From NCBI RefSeq assembly GCF_011046555.1, contig NZ_CP049246.1, forward strand, positions 930,001-994,000: 64,000 nucleotides of DNA, in the 5' to 3' direction. Below, piece by piece: positions 1 to 7,432 of the stretch. The translations under genes were made by a program, and so were the position numbers. Under the pieces are notes generated by a model. The model saw only the letters and a program-made list of their open reading frames with translations. It ran no database searches and was not told the origin of the DNA. How positions within the stretch are numbered: position 1 is the first letter of the stretch; each line of letters starts with the position of its first letter. Source of the stretch: Sphingobacterium lactis (lineage in GTDB: Bacteria > Bacteroidota > Bacteroidia > Sphingobacteriales > Sphingobacteriaceae).

Positions 1-589
1 CCGAAACTCTGAAGGTTTTTCTATGGTGTGGGGTCAAGCCCAGTTGGATAACCGCTTGACGATGTTTAATCGTTGGATATCCTTTGTTTTTCAACCAATC
101 ATAATCCGGGAAGTCATTTGCAATCCCTGCCATATATTCATCCCGATAGGTCTTCGCCAAGATGGAAGCCGCCGCAATGGATAGGTATTTTCCATCACCC
201 TTTACGATACAGGTATAGGGAACCTGCTGATAGGGGATAAATTTATTGCCATCGATCAGGAGGTAGCCTGGCTTGATATTCAGGGCATCGAGCGCCTTGT
301 GCATGGCAAGGTAGGACGCCTTATGGATGTTGATTTTATCGATCTCTTCGGCCGATACGCTTGCCACGGCATAGGCCAAGGCCTCCCGCTCGATGATCGG
401 GCGTAATTCCATGCGTTTCTGTTCGGATAGTTTCTTCGAGTCATTCAAAATGGGGTTGCAATAGCCAACCGGAAAAATCACCGCTGCAGCAAATACAGGA
501 CCCGCCAAGCACCCTCTTCCTGCCTCATCACATCCAGCCTCCACAAGAATTTCCTGATAGTGGGATAACAAAGAAATCGCTTTTTCCAT
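1..589 (-). CDS. rnhB: Ribonuclease HII (3' end outside window)
   Basis: Read on the minus strand from ATG at 589, the frame is open to the left edge, giving about 196 residues; RNase HII is usually near 200, so only the last few codons are missing. The N-terminus carries the family signature DEAGRGCLAGPV near residues 22-33, with the first catalytic Asp-Glu pair. Later come a LIDG block and an SIAAASILAKTYRD block typical of the family. The enzyme cuts RNA in RNA/DNA hybrids at single ribonucleotides and removes primers and misincorporated ribonucleotides. A TATCTTTG box lies 4 nt before the ATG. Confidence 0.95.
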   Translation of the reverse strand, partial: MEKAISLLSHYQEILVEAGCDEAGRGCLAGPVFAAAVIFPVGYCNPILNDSKKLSEQKRMELRPIIEREALAYAVASVSAEEIDKINIHKASYLAMHKALDALNIKPGYLLIDGNKFIPYQQVPYTCIVKGDGKYLSIAAASILAKTYRDEYMAGIANDFPDYDWLKNKGYPTIKHRQAVIQLGLTPHHRKTFRVS

Positions 590-593
590 ACAA

Positions 594-601
594 CAAAGAT
601 A
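594..601 (-). promoter_or_regulatory. TAnnTTTG -7 box of rnhB
   Basis: TATCTTTG on the minus strand matches the Bacteroidota -7 consensus and ends 4 nt before the rnhB ATG. No clear TTTG -33 box was found. If it is used, the transcript would start at or next to the start codon (leaderless). Confidence 0.45.
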
Positions 602-792
602 GGGCATCACAAGGAGAAATGGTAATGGTTAATAATGTGAGCCTTACATTGCCCTTATCTTATAATCCAATCCATCACCCGAATTCCCCTTCGAACCATA
701 ACCCACCTCAAACCAAAAAATTTATTTGAGTCATATTATATTGGTCAAAACAATCCAGTAGATGAAAAAGGCCAGGATCGGATTATAAATAG

Positions 793-800
793 TAAATTTG
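793..800 (+). promoter_or_regulatory. TAnnTTTG -7 box of the nucleotidyltransferase-fold gene
   Basis: TAAATTTG matches TAnnTTTG and ends 7 nt before the ATG at 808. The rest of the 590-807 gap is AT-rich and shows no further feature. No convincing -33 TTTG stands at the right distance. Confidence 0.4.
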
Positions 801-807
801 CAACTGA

Positions 808-1200
808 ATGAAAAGGTTAATCAGCATATTTATTTTACTGTTTTTGGTGGGCAATAGCTTCGCCAAGAATGCTGATTTTTTGGGTGTAAGGGAAGTAGTT
901 GCCGCTAAGACGAGTACGAACGTTTTATCCAAAGGAGACCTGTTGAGAATTGAAAACGCAGCAATACGAATTAACAAACCCATTACAGTTATGGGTAGTC
1001 GAGCAAAAGGTACAGCAGGGGCATATTCTGATTGGGATTATTTAATACCAGGGCTTAATAGTAAAAATTGGAATACTATTAAAAACTCCTTGCCTGATTC
1101 TCGTTCGATTTTGGATAATACACCTCGAAATATAGATATTTTTAAAGGACCTCTTGATGGAACAAAACCTCATATAATAATAAACCCTCGCCTTAAATAA
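808..1200 (+). CDS. Exported nucleotidyltransferase-fold protein, toxin-like
   Basis: The 130-residue product starts with a signal peptide (KR, then a hydrophobic run, then SFA near residue 19). The rest carries the minimal nucleotidyltransferase signature: G63-S64, then D75 and D77 (GSRAKGT...SDWD), and a possible third carboxylate at D110 (RNIDIF). This is the catalytic pattern of the MNT/polymerase-beta fold, which also occurs as the C-terminal toxin domain of polymorphic secreted toxins. It is short, with no delivery domain beyond the signal peptide, so it could be a small secreted effector or the left-over tip of a larger toxin. Its stop overlaps the start of the next gene (TAATG), a toxin-immunity-like arrangement. 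The pair is more AT-rich than its neighbours, which suggests transfer. The biochemical target is unknown. Confidence 0.7.
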   Translation: MKRLISIFILLFLVGNSFAKNADFLGVREVVAAKTSTNVLSKGDLLRIENAAIRINKPITVMGSRAKGTAGAYSDWDYLIPGLNSKNWNTIKNSLPDSRSILDNTPRNIDIFKGPLDGTKPHIIINPRLK

Positions 1201-1625
1201 TGAAAATAGAACACGAAATATTAGTTAATAAATATGGACAGGGGCTTGTCGGTACAGAACTACTTTTAAATTTATTTGGAAGTTTTGATATGGATTCTCA
1301 GAAGGTGTTTTTAAGTGAAATACAATTTCTTATTCTTCAATCAAAACCGAAAGAAAAAGATATTGAACCAGCTATAATAAACAGTGGTCTGAAATCTACA
1401 TACACACCTTGTGTATTACTCAAAAAGGGTGTTGCAAATCATAATTTAGAAAAACTTGTAAACCTGCCTGAAAATGAACTGACAAAAGCGTTTCTATTGC
1501 TTTTAAGTTTGTTTAGGATAGCTTATAAGAGAAGGTTTGTAGTAGAAAAAGACAACCCTGATAAATGGTGGTATTGGGATTTATCTGACGAAACAAATAT
1601 TAACAGAATACCGCAAAATAGATAA
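1200..1625 (+). CDS. Partner protein of the upstream gene, putative immunity protein
   Basis: This 141-residue protein starts inside the stop codon of the preceding gene, so the two are surely co-transcribed and probably translationally coupled. It has no signal peptide or membrane segment, as expected of a cytoplasmic immunity protein. It has a central TYTPCVLLKKG segment and a C-terminal aromatic patch DKWWYWDLSDE. It reminds me of the DUF5958 family, but I cannot confirm that. Immunity is inferred only from the overlap with a toxin-like gene. AT-rich like its partner. An antitoxin, chaperone or unrelated function is possible. Confidence 0.6.
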   Translation: MKIEHEILVNKYGQGLVGTELLLNLFGSFDMDSQKVFLSEIQFLILQSKPKEKDIEPAIINSGLKSTYTPCVLLKKGVANHNLEKLVNLPENELTKAFLLLLSLFRIAYKRRFVVEKDNPDKWWYWDLSDETNINRIPQNR

Positions 1626-1692
1626 CAATAGCAAAGCCTCGATTTTGCAATGTCCTTAAATAGTTAAACACTTTCTGGGGGGTGAAAATCAG

Positions 1693-1732
1693 TTTAAACA
1701 GCAAGGAAGCCAATTATTCCTCGCTGCTTAAA
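1693..1732 (+). terminator. Hairpin after the toxin/immunity-like pair
   Basis: Nested stem TTTAA-CAGC-AGGAA / TTCCT-GCTG-TTAAA with two A.C mismatches and an 8-nt loop, lying about 70 nt after the 1625 stop. The run that follows is A-rich rather than T-rich, so termination is only plausible. Confidence 0.4.
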
Positions 1733-1780
1733 TTTAAAAAATAGTCCCATTCTTCCCCCCATCCCAGTATTCCCCTTTCT

Positions 1781-1822
1781 ATCTCAAATCTCAAATCTCA
1801 AATCTCCCATCTCACATCTCCA
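1781..1822. repeat. Heptad repeat tract, 6 units of ATCTCNN
   Basis: Six consecutive 7-bp units: ATCTCAA three times, then ATCTCCC, ATCTCAC and ATCTCCA. It belongs to a dispersed family also found at 5539-5587, 5667-5725, 17697-17724 and 60185-60212 in this window. It lies in the 325-bp gap 1626-1950, which otherwise holds only the hairpin at 1693. Confidence 0.85.
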
Positions 1823-1950
1823 ATGTAACTTCCTTGCGACACTATTTCGTTTACATTAATTTACACTTCTTCTTTTTTTCTTTGTTGCGTATTCGGAATG
1901 CTAAACTTTTTTCCTATACTGCTGTCAATAAGAAGTATACCAAAAATAGT

Positions 1951-2685
1951 ATGAAAAGGATCATCATTATTGCTTTGCTATTGACAACGAGTTTTCACTT
2001 GTTCGCACAGCGGAAAAAAGACCGATTTGACATGTTGCCAAGTTTTCCTGTTTCAGTTGATGGCGATTTGAAGGAGTGGGATAACAAGTTAACTTGGGTT
2101 GATCAGGATTCTACCTGGGCATTTGCTGTTACAAACGACAGTGAATTTATTTACGTTGCAGTTAAGGTGAAGAACCTGGCGCTGCAGCAGGAAGCTGCCC
2201 GGAATGGAATCATTGTCAACATCAATCCTGAAGGGAAGAAAAGGGATGCCGCACGCTTGGTATTCCCGATCCCGGACAGCGAGTCTGTACGTGCGATGGT
2301 CAACGATGAAAATCTTCCGAATATGAACGTGCGTGAGGAGCTGATCAAGAGGAGTAGGGGATTTGGTGTGGTTGGATTCGCTCGGATAGTTGATGGAAGG
2401 TTGTCATTCGATAACACTTATGGTGTTAATGCAGTGGCAAAGTTGATGGATGATGATATGATGGTATACGAATCGAAGATTCCGATCGGTGCCATTGGGA
2501 TGAAGAATCTGAAGAACCCCGTTGCGATTCAGATCATGATCAACAACCGATTTTCCATGTTGCAAAAAACTATCAAGAGTAGACCGGACCCGCGGATGCG
2601 GGGCTACGGAAGCTACACGCCGACAGTAAAGAACCCTTATAAGAAGACGGATGTCTGGATTATAGGGGTGCTGGATAGGCATTAG
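1951..2685 (+). CDS. Secreted protein with a carbohydrate-binding (CBM9/DOMON-like) fold
   Basis: I place the start at ATG 1951 because it gives a clean signal peptide (MKRIIIIALLLTTSFHLFAQ) and a 244-residue protein; the frame is open upstream to 1834, but that extension is uncharged and unlikely. The mature part begins with VSVDGDLKEWDNKLTW and continues with FAVTNDSEFIYVAVKV, the pattern of CBM9-like/DOMON-type domains (a D-G-x-L-x-E-W opening followed by beta strands). The ligand is unknown. It lies 13 bp ahead of a large outer-membrane barrel gene, so the two may act together at the cell surface. Confidence 0.75.
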   Translation: MKRIIIIALLLTTSFHLFAQRKKDRFDMLPSFPVSVDGDLKEWDNKLTWVDQDSTWAFAVTNDSEFIYVAVKVKNLALQQEAARNGIIVNINPEGKKRDAARLVFPIPDSESVRAMVNDENLPNMNVREELIKRSRGFGVVGFARIVDGRLSFDNTYGVNAVAKLMDDDMMVYESKIPIGAIGMKNLKNPVAIQIMINNRFSMLQKTIKSRPDPRMRGYGSYTPTVKNPYKKTDVWIIGVLDRH

Positions 2686-2698
2686 TTTAAATTGATAT

Positions 2699-5533
2699 AT
2701 GGATAAAATTATGAAGGCCCTGATGCTACTGTGCATCATGGCTATGAGCGCTTCTGTTTTTGCGCAATCAGGTCGTGTGGTGCAGGGCATGCTCCGCGAC
2801 ACCGAATCCCGGCCGATTTCCGGCGCTTCGGTACGATTGTTCTCCGATAAGGATACCATGGCAACGAGTTCCAACAATGCCGGGTTCTTCACCTTTGAAA
2901 ATGTGAAAGGGACGAAATTGACCGTCCGCGTTTCTAGCCTTGGATTTTCCACCTTCGAGAAGGAAGTGGATTTCCCGGAAGGACAGAAACAGATCCAGGT
3001 GCCTAGCTTCGAGCTTGCCGTGAATGAAAACCAGATTGAAGAAGTTGTCATCCAGGGTGTGCCGACCGTACGTGTCGTTGGGGATACCGTGGAGTATACC
3101 ACCAGGGACCTCAAATTACGCGAAGGATCCGTTGCAGAAGATGCACTGAAGAAATTACAGGGCGTGGAAGTGGACAAGGATGGAAATGTGACGGCACAGG
3201 GTGAATCCATTACCCGCGTACGCATCAACGGTAAGGATTTCTTCGGCGGTGATGTGAAGACTGCCACCCAGAACTTACCGGCGAATATCATAGAGAAAAT
3301 CCAAGTTGTCGACGATTATGGCGATATGGCCAATGTGACCGGCAATAAAACTGGCGATTCCGAAAAAATCATCAATATTCAGATCGACCCGAAATACAAC
3401 AAGGGTTATATGACGACCTTGCGTGCCGGTTATGGTACGGAGGATCGGTACCAAGCCACAGCCATGTGGATGGGTATGACCGATAAAACCCAGGTTTCCG
3501 TTTTGGGTAACCTCAATAACATCAATGCCCCTTTGTTTGACTTCAACACCATGGGTGGTGGAGCAAGACGCAGACAGGGCGGAGGTGGCAGACCTGGTGG
3601 CGGTGGCGGCATGTTCGGCCGTCAGGATGGTCTGACTAATGTCGGTTCCGTAGGTGTCAATATCCGTCATGATTTCTCTGAGAAATTAAAAGTGTACGGT
3701 AATTATTCCTATGGACGCGACGATAACAATACAGTAACCAATAGGTTGAACCAATATTACTTCGATGCAGGTACGCAGGAGGAAAAATCGGAGTCTGATG
3801 CCAATAATATTTCCGCAAGCCACCGCTTGGAGGCCAATCTGGAATGGAATATCACCGATAAAGATTACATCAAGTTGACCCCGCAATTTGGGTTCAATGA
3901 TAACAGCGTGCGATCAAACTCCTTCAGCCAGTTCTTCGATATCAATCGCGCCTTGCAGAATCAGGATGCCGATACGTTGATCAATGGATCCAATGCGCCA
4001 CGCTATAGCATTTCCGGTTTATACAACCGAAAGCTTAACGATAGGGGAAGAAACTTGTTCATTAACTTCAACTATGACAATGCGGCAACCAATAGCGATT
4101 TCGACCGAATTTTGGACAGGTTGATCAATGACCCGAACAATGCCGAGGCGACAACGGAAGAAATCTACCAACGCACCCTCCAAGAAGTGAAAAATAAAAG
4201 CTGGAATGCCGGAACATCCGTTTCCTATACAGAGCCGTTATCCAAGAATGGAAAGTTGGAGGTGACGTATGATTTCAACAAGAACAGTTACGACAACCAC
4301 AGGTTCCAGGAAGCAAGGAATGAAGATGGTACACTTTATCCAAATGACGACTTGAGTATTGTGAATTTCGATTACAACCAGGACTATTCCTTCACCACGC
4401 ACCGTATTGGAGCAAATTTTGCGTACGAAAACGATAAGATCAAATATTCCCTGGGAGCTGCCGTACAACCTTCACTATTGAAAGGTGTCGCTTCGAGTTC
4501 CGATGAATCGACCATTATCGATCGCAACAACTTCAATATCATTCCGATTGCGCGTTTTGAATACAAATTCTCGCGCCAAAAGAATATCAGCATCAATTAT
4601 TCGGGAAGATCGAATGAACCGAGTGTGGATCAGATCCTGCCGTATGTAGTCAGCCAGAATGAGACGAACAAGATCTATGGTAACCCGGAACTGAATCCGG
4701 AATTCCGCCATCAGATGATGTTGCGCTTCCGTTCCGGTGATTTCCAGAAAGGGAATACCTTCTTCGCCTTTATGAATGCAAACCTGACCAACAACAAGAT
4801 CGTTTCCTTTATGAAACGCGTTCCGGGAACGGAGAAAGGGATGTTGCAGGAAACAAGATACCTGAATGAAACTGAGGAGCCGATCTATGGCGTAAATTCT
4901 TTCTACCATTTCGGAAAATCGTTGAAGCAGAAAACCTACAACCTGATGTTGATGGGTGGTGTGAATTACAACAAGAATGTTTCCTACACGTCCAACGAGA
5001 TTGCGGCCGTTGAAGGGATGAAGAATATTGCCAACAACTTTATAATTATGCAGGGCTTGTTCTTCCGCTACAATCCATCGGAGAACCTGGAGCTGAATCC
5101 TGGCGTTCGTTATTCCTATAACTTCACCAAAAACTCCATTACCGATAACAATTCGGAAGTATCCACATGGACACCGACCTTCATCGGATCGGTCAACATT
5201 ACGCCTTCGACTATTTTTGGTGCGGATGTATCCAAATCCTTCAACAAGGGTTATGGAAGCTTGAGTAATGCAAATCCATTCATCATCAATACCTATATCG
5301 AGCAGAAACTCTTGAAAGGCCAACGCGGAACAATCCGCCTACAAGCCTTCGACTTACTGGATGAGCAGGTGAACCTGGCCAGAACGGTACAGGATAACTT
5401 CTCCTCAGATACGCAAACAAACCGTCTGGGAAGATACTTCATGCTGACATTTACGTTCAAGCTGCAGAAATTCTCCGGGATGGCACCATCTGAGGAAAGC
5501 GGATTCCCAGGCATGCGTAGACCACGGATGTAG
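2699..5533 (+). CDS. Outer-membrane beta-barrel protein with carboxypeptidase-regulatory domain
   Basis: 944 residues. A signal peptide (an alternative start at 2711 removes four residues) is followed by a carboxypeptidase-regulatory-like beta sandwich (about 25-110), a plug-like region (about 120-235, with RVRINGKDFFGGDV and an LPANIIEKIQVVDDYGD stretch) and a long barrel with alternating aromatic strands to the C-terminus. This resembles the outer-membrane-beta-barrel relatives of TonB-dependent receptors common in Bacteroidota. A glycine/arginine-rich insert at about 285-308 (positions 3552-3618) is unusual for the family. No SusD gene is next to it, so the cargo cannot be guessed; uptake of a peptide, ion or glycan, or an adhesive role, are all open. 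Energy would come from the ExbBD-TonB genes 6 kb downstream. Confidence 0.85.
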   Translation: MDKIMKALMLLCIMAMSASVFAQSGRVVQGMLRDTESRPISGASVRLFSDKDTMATSSNNAGFFTFENVKGTKLTVRVSSLGFSTFEKEVDFPEGQKQIQVPSFELAVNENQIEEVVIQGVPTVRVVGDTVEYTTRDLKLREGSVAEDALKKLQGVEVDKDGNVTAQGESITRVRINGKDFFGGDVKTATQNLPANIIEKIQVVDDYGDMANVTGNKTGDSEKIINIQIDPKYNKGYMTTLRAGYGTEDRYQATAMWMGMTDKTQVSVLGNLNNINAPLFDFNTMGGGARRRQGGGGRPGGGGGMFGRQDGLTNVGSVGVNIRHDFSEKLKVYGNYSYGRDDNNTVTNRLNQYYFDAGTQEEKSESDANNISASHRLEANLEWNITDKDYIKLTPQFGFNDNSVRSNSFSQFFDINRALQNQDADTLINGSNAPRYSISGLYNRKLNDRGRNLFINFNYDNAATNSDFDRILDRLINDPNNAEATTEEIYQRTLQEVKNKSWNAGTSVSYTEPLSKNGKLEVTYDFNKNSYDNHRFQEARNEDGTLYPNDDLSIVNFDYNQDYSFTTHRIGANFAYENDKIKYSLGAAVQPSLLKGVASSSDESTIIDRNNFNIIPIARFEYKFSRQKNISINYSGRSNEPSVDQILPYVVSQNETNKIYGNPELNPEFRHQMMLRFRSGDFQKGNTFFAFMNANLTNNKIVSFMKRVPGTEKGMLQETRYLNETEEPIYGVNSFYHFGKSLKQKTYNLMLMGGVNYNKNVSYTSNEIAAVEGMKNIANNFIIMQGLFFRYNPSENLELNPGVRYSYNFTKNSITDNNSEVSTWTPTFIGSVNITPSTIFGADVSKSFNKGYGSLSNANPFIINTYIEQKLLKGQRGTIRLQAFDLLDEQVNLARTVQDNFSSDTQTNRLGRYFMLTFTFKLQKFSGMAPSEESGFPGMRRPRM

Positions 5534-5538
5534 TGTTA

Positions 5539-5587
5539 GAGATGTGAGATTTGAGATATAAGATTTGCGATATGAAGTGCGAGACTG
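5539..5587. repeat. Heptad repeat tract, GAGATNT orientation
   Basis: Seven 7-bp units beginning GAGATGT, GAGATTT, GAGATAT and then decaying (AAGATTT, GCGATAT, GAAGTGC, GAGACTG). It starts 5 bp after the stop of the barrel gene. With the inverted tract at 5667-5725 it could form a long imperfect stem. Confidence 0.8.
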
Positions 5588-5666
5588 GGGGATAAGGACC
5601 ATGGAATGTGAGGATGAGTTTACAAATCATTAGCAGAATCATAAACAAGAGTTTTGTAACCATGAT

Positions 5667-5725
5667 ATCTCATATCTCACATCTCACATCTCAATACTAT
5701 AACTCATATCTCACATCTCAAATCT
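5667..5725. repeat. Heptad repeat tract, ATCTCNN orientation
   Basis: Units ATCTCAT, ATCTCAC, ATCTCAC and ATCTCAA, then a short break, then ATCTCAC, ATCTCAA. It is the reverse complement of the tract at 5539-5587, and the pair brackets about 80 bp of plain sequence. Confidence 0.8.
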
Positions 5726-5760
5726 AATCCCTACCAATACCTTGAAAAACAAATTGGGGA

Positions 5761-5784
5761 AACGGCCGAAAGGCCGTTTTTTTA
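5761..5784 (+). terminator. Rho-independent terminator
   Basis: AACGGCC-GAAA-GGCCGTT followed by a T run: a 7-bp GC-rich stem with a GAAA tetraloop. It probably ends the transcript of the outer-membrane protein. Confidence 0.85.
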
Positions 5785-5955
5785 TTGGGGTGTTTTGAGC
5801 AAAAGCGTGTTTTTTGTGAAATTTTAAATTTTTACTGTAAACCTTGCGTTTTCTTCGTGCGGGTAGGTGATTCTGTTGGTTATATCTTTATTAAAGTGGG
5901 TTTTGTCTTGCTATTTAGATTGTGTGTGGCTATAGAAACTGGAAGAATTTGTTTG

Positions 5956-6076
5956 GACCTTGTCTGAGTTGAGAGCGTGGTGAGAGCGTACTGAGAGCGT
6001 GGTGAGAGCGTGTCTATGGCACGACTGCACCTCGCGTTGACCTCGGACGCACCACGGGTGCATGTCGAACAAGGTC
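5956..6076. repeat. 121-bp palindromic element of 11 x 11-bp units, copy A
   Basis: It begins GACCTTGT and ends with the reverse complement ACAAGGTC. It divides without remainder into eleven 11-bp units. Units 2-5 are variants of AGGTGAGAGCG, unit 6 (TGTCTATGGCA) is the central loop, and units 7-11 are degenerate reverse complements of units 5-1. A second copy of identical length is at 56396-56516. No reading frame runs through it. The gap 5534-6166 also holds two heptad tracts, a terminator and a promoter, and I see nothing else in it. Confidence 0.9.
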
Positions 6077-6125
6077 ACCTAATAAATGCGGGCGACCGGT
6101 ATTGGGGGATTTGTGGGCTCAGGTG

Positions 6126-6155
6126 CTTGATGCTGCTACTTATTTCCTACCTTTG
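6126..6155 (+). promoter_or_regulatory. Promoter of the M16 peptidase gene
   Basis: CTTG at 6126-6129 (near the -33 consensus TTTG), an 18-nt spacer, and TACCTTTG at 6148-6155 (TAnnTTTG). Transcription would start near 6160, just before the ATG at 6167 or 6173. Confidence 0.5.
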
Positions 6156-6166
6156 CTCCATTACAC

Positions 6167-7402
6167 ATGCATATGGTTCATAAAATTTTCCAGCTTGAAA
6201 ATGGGTTGCGCATTTTGTTGCAACCGAATCCGTCGGCGATTACACATGCCTGCCTATTGGTTGATGCCGGTTCGAGGCACGAGCAGGAAGGCAAGTTCGG
6301 GACGGCCCATTTTATTGAGCACCTGCTCTTCAAGCGGACCGAACGCAGGAGCACCAACCAGATCCTCAATAGGCTTGAGGTGGTCGGTGGAGACCTGAAT
6401 GCCTATACCACGAAAGAATATACCTGTATCCATGCATCCTTCCTGAATCCGTACCTGGATCGGGCATTGGACCTTTTTGAGGACATTCTGTTCCATTCGG
6501 TTTTCCCGAAGGACGAGATGGAAAAGGAAAAGGGTGTGATTCTGGATGAGATGGCTTCCTATCTGGATAGCCCTGAGGAGGCCATTATGGATGATTTTGA
6601 AGACTTGGTCTTCAAGGGGTCGGGTTTGGGCCATAATATCCTCGGCTTGGAGGAAGACCTCAAGAACATCTCCCAAGGTGATATCAAGCAGTTCGTGGAT
6701 CAGCATTACGATATGCACAAGATGGTCGTTGCGATCTCCGGGAATTATTCGGAAAAGAAGGTGTTGGCGATGGCCAATAAGATTTTCGGCAAGGTGAAAT
6801 CGGCAAGCTGGGATAAAGTACAGGAGGATCCTGTTAAACAGAAGGTACAGCACATCACCCTGGAACGACCAATCAATCAAGCGCACGTGGTCATGGGGGG
6901 ATACGCCTATGGCATTCATGATTCCCATAAGACCGGCCTGTTGCTGTTGAATAATCTGTTGGGCGGGTATGGGATGTCCTCTATCCTGAACCTGAACATT
7001 CGGGAGAAATACGGTATTGCCTATACCATTGAATCCAATTACAGCCTCTACTCGGATACTGGCCTGTTCAGTATCTATTTCGGGACCGACGACGAGAAGG
7101 TCGAAAAGACCATGAAGTTGATCCATAAGGAACTCGATAAATTGAAGGGGGAGCGACTTCGTCCGAATGCGCTGGAGAAGGCCAAGAACAAGTTCAAGGG
7201 ACAGATTGCCTTAGCGGAAGAGAACAGGATGAGTCTGCTGATCGCTGAGGGGAAGAATATCCTGGACTATGGCCACATCATCAGTTTGAAGGAAGTCTTC
7301 GATAAGATCGATCGAGTGAACAGCGATGAGGTCCTCGAGATCGCCAATACGGTCTTCAGTACAGAAAATCTTTTCACGCTTTCTTTTGTACCCGAAGATT
7401 AA
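6167..7402 (+). CDS. M16 family zinc metallopeptidase
   Basis: 411 residues, matching the single-unit (half-size) M16B class. The inverted zinc motif HxxEH is H48-F-I-E51-H52, and the third ligand E128 (in GVILDEMA) lies at the spacing expected for pitrilysin-type enzymes. The C-terminal half has the second M16 domain with the 'NLNIREKYGIAYTIES' type block. No signal peptide is seen, so it is probably cytoplasmic or periplasm-independent. It degrades peptides or processes precursors; the substrate is not evident. A second ATG at 6173 gives MVHKIFQLENGL and may be the real start. It is followed 30 bp later by fabD, which has its own promoter. Confidence 0.9.
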   Translation: MHMVHKIFQLENGLRILLQPNPSAITHACLLVDAGSRHEQEGKFGTAHFIEHLLFKRTERRSTNQILNRLEVVGGDLNAYTTKEYTCIHASFLNPYLDRALDLFEDILFHSVFPKDEMEKEKGVILDEMASYLDSPEEAIMDDFEDLVFKGSGLGHNILGLEEDLKNISQGDIKQFVDQHYDMHKMVVAISGNYSEKKVLAMANKIFGKVKSASWDKVQEDPVKQKVQHITLERPINQAHVVMGGYAYGIHDSHKTGLLLLNNLLGGYGMSSILNLNIREKYGIAYTIESNYSLYSDTGLFSIYFGTDDEKVEKTMKLIHKELDKLKGERLRPNALEKAKNKFKGQIALAEENRMSLLIAEGKNILDYGHIISLKEVFDKIDRVNSDEVLEIANTVFSTENLFTLSFVPED

Positions 7403-7413
7403 GTATATTTTTG
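7385..7413 (+). promoter_or_regulatory. Promoter of fabD
   Basis: TTTG at 7385-7388, a 17-nt spacer, and TATTTTTG at 7406-7413 match TTTG / TAnnTTTG. It lies across the end of the M16 gene, about 20 nt before the fabD ATG. Confidence 0.6.
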
Positions 7414-7432
7414 TTGATATAAACTATTGTAT

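Noticed and set aside
5785..5967. 60-codon frame in the gap before the M16 gene
   Set aside because: Starts at a terminator, Cys/Phe-rich and ends inside the 121-bp element; chance.
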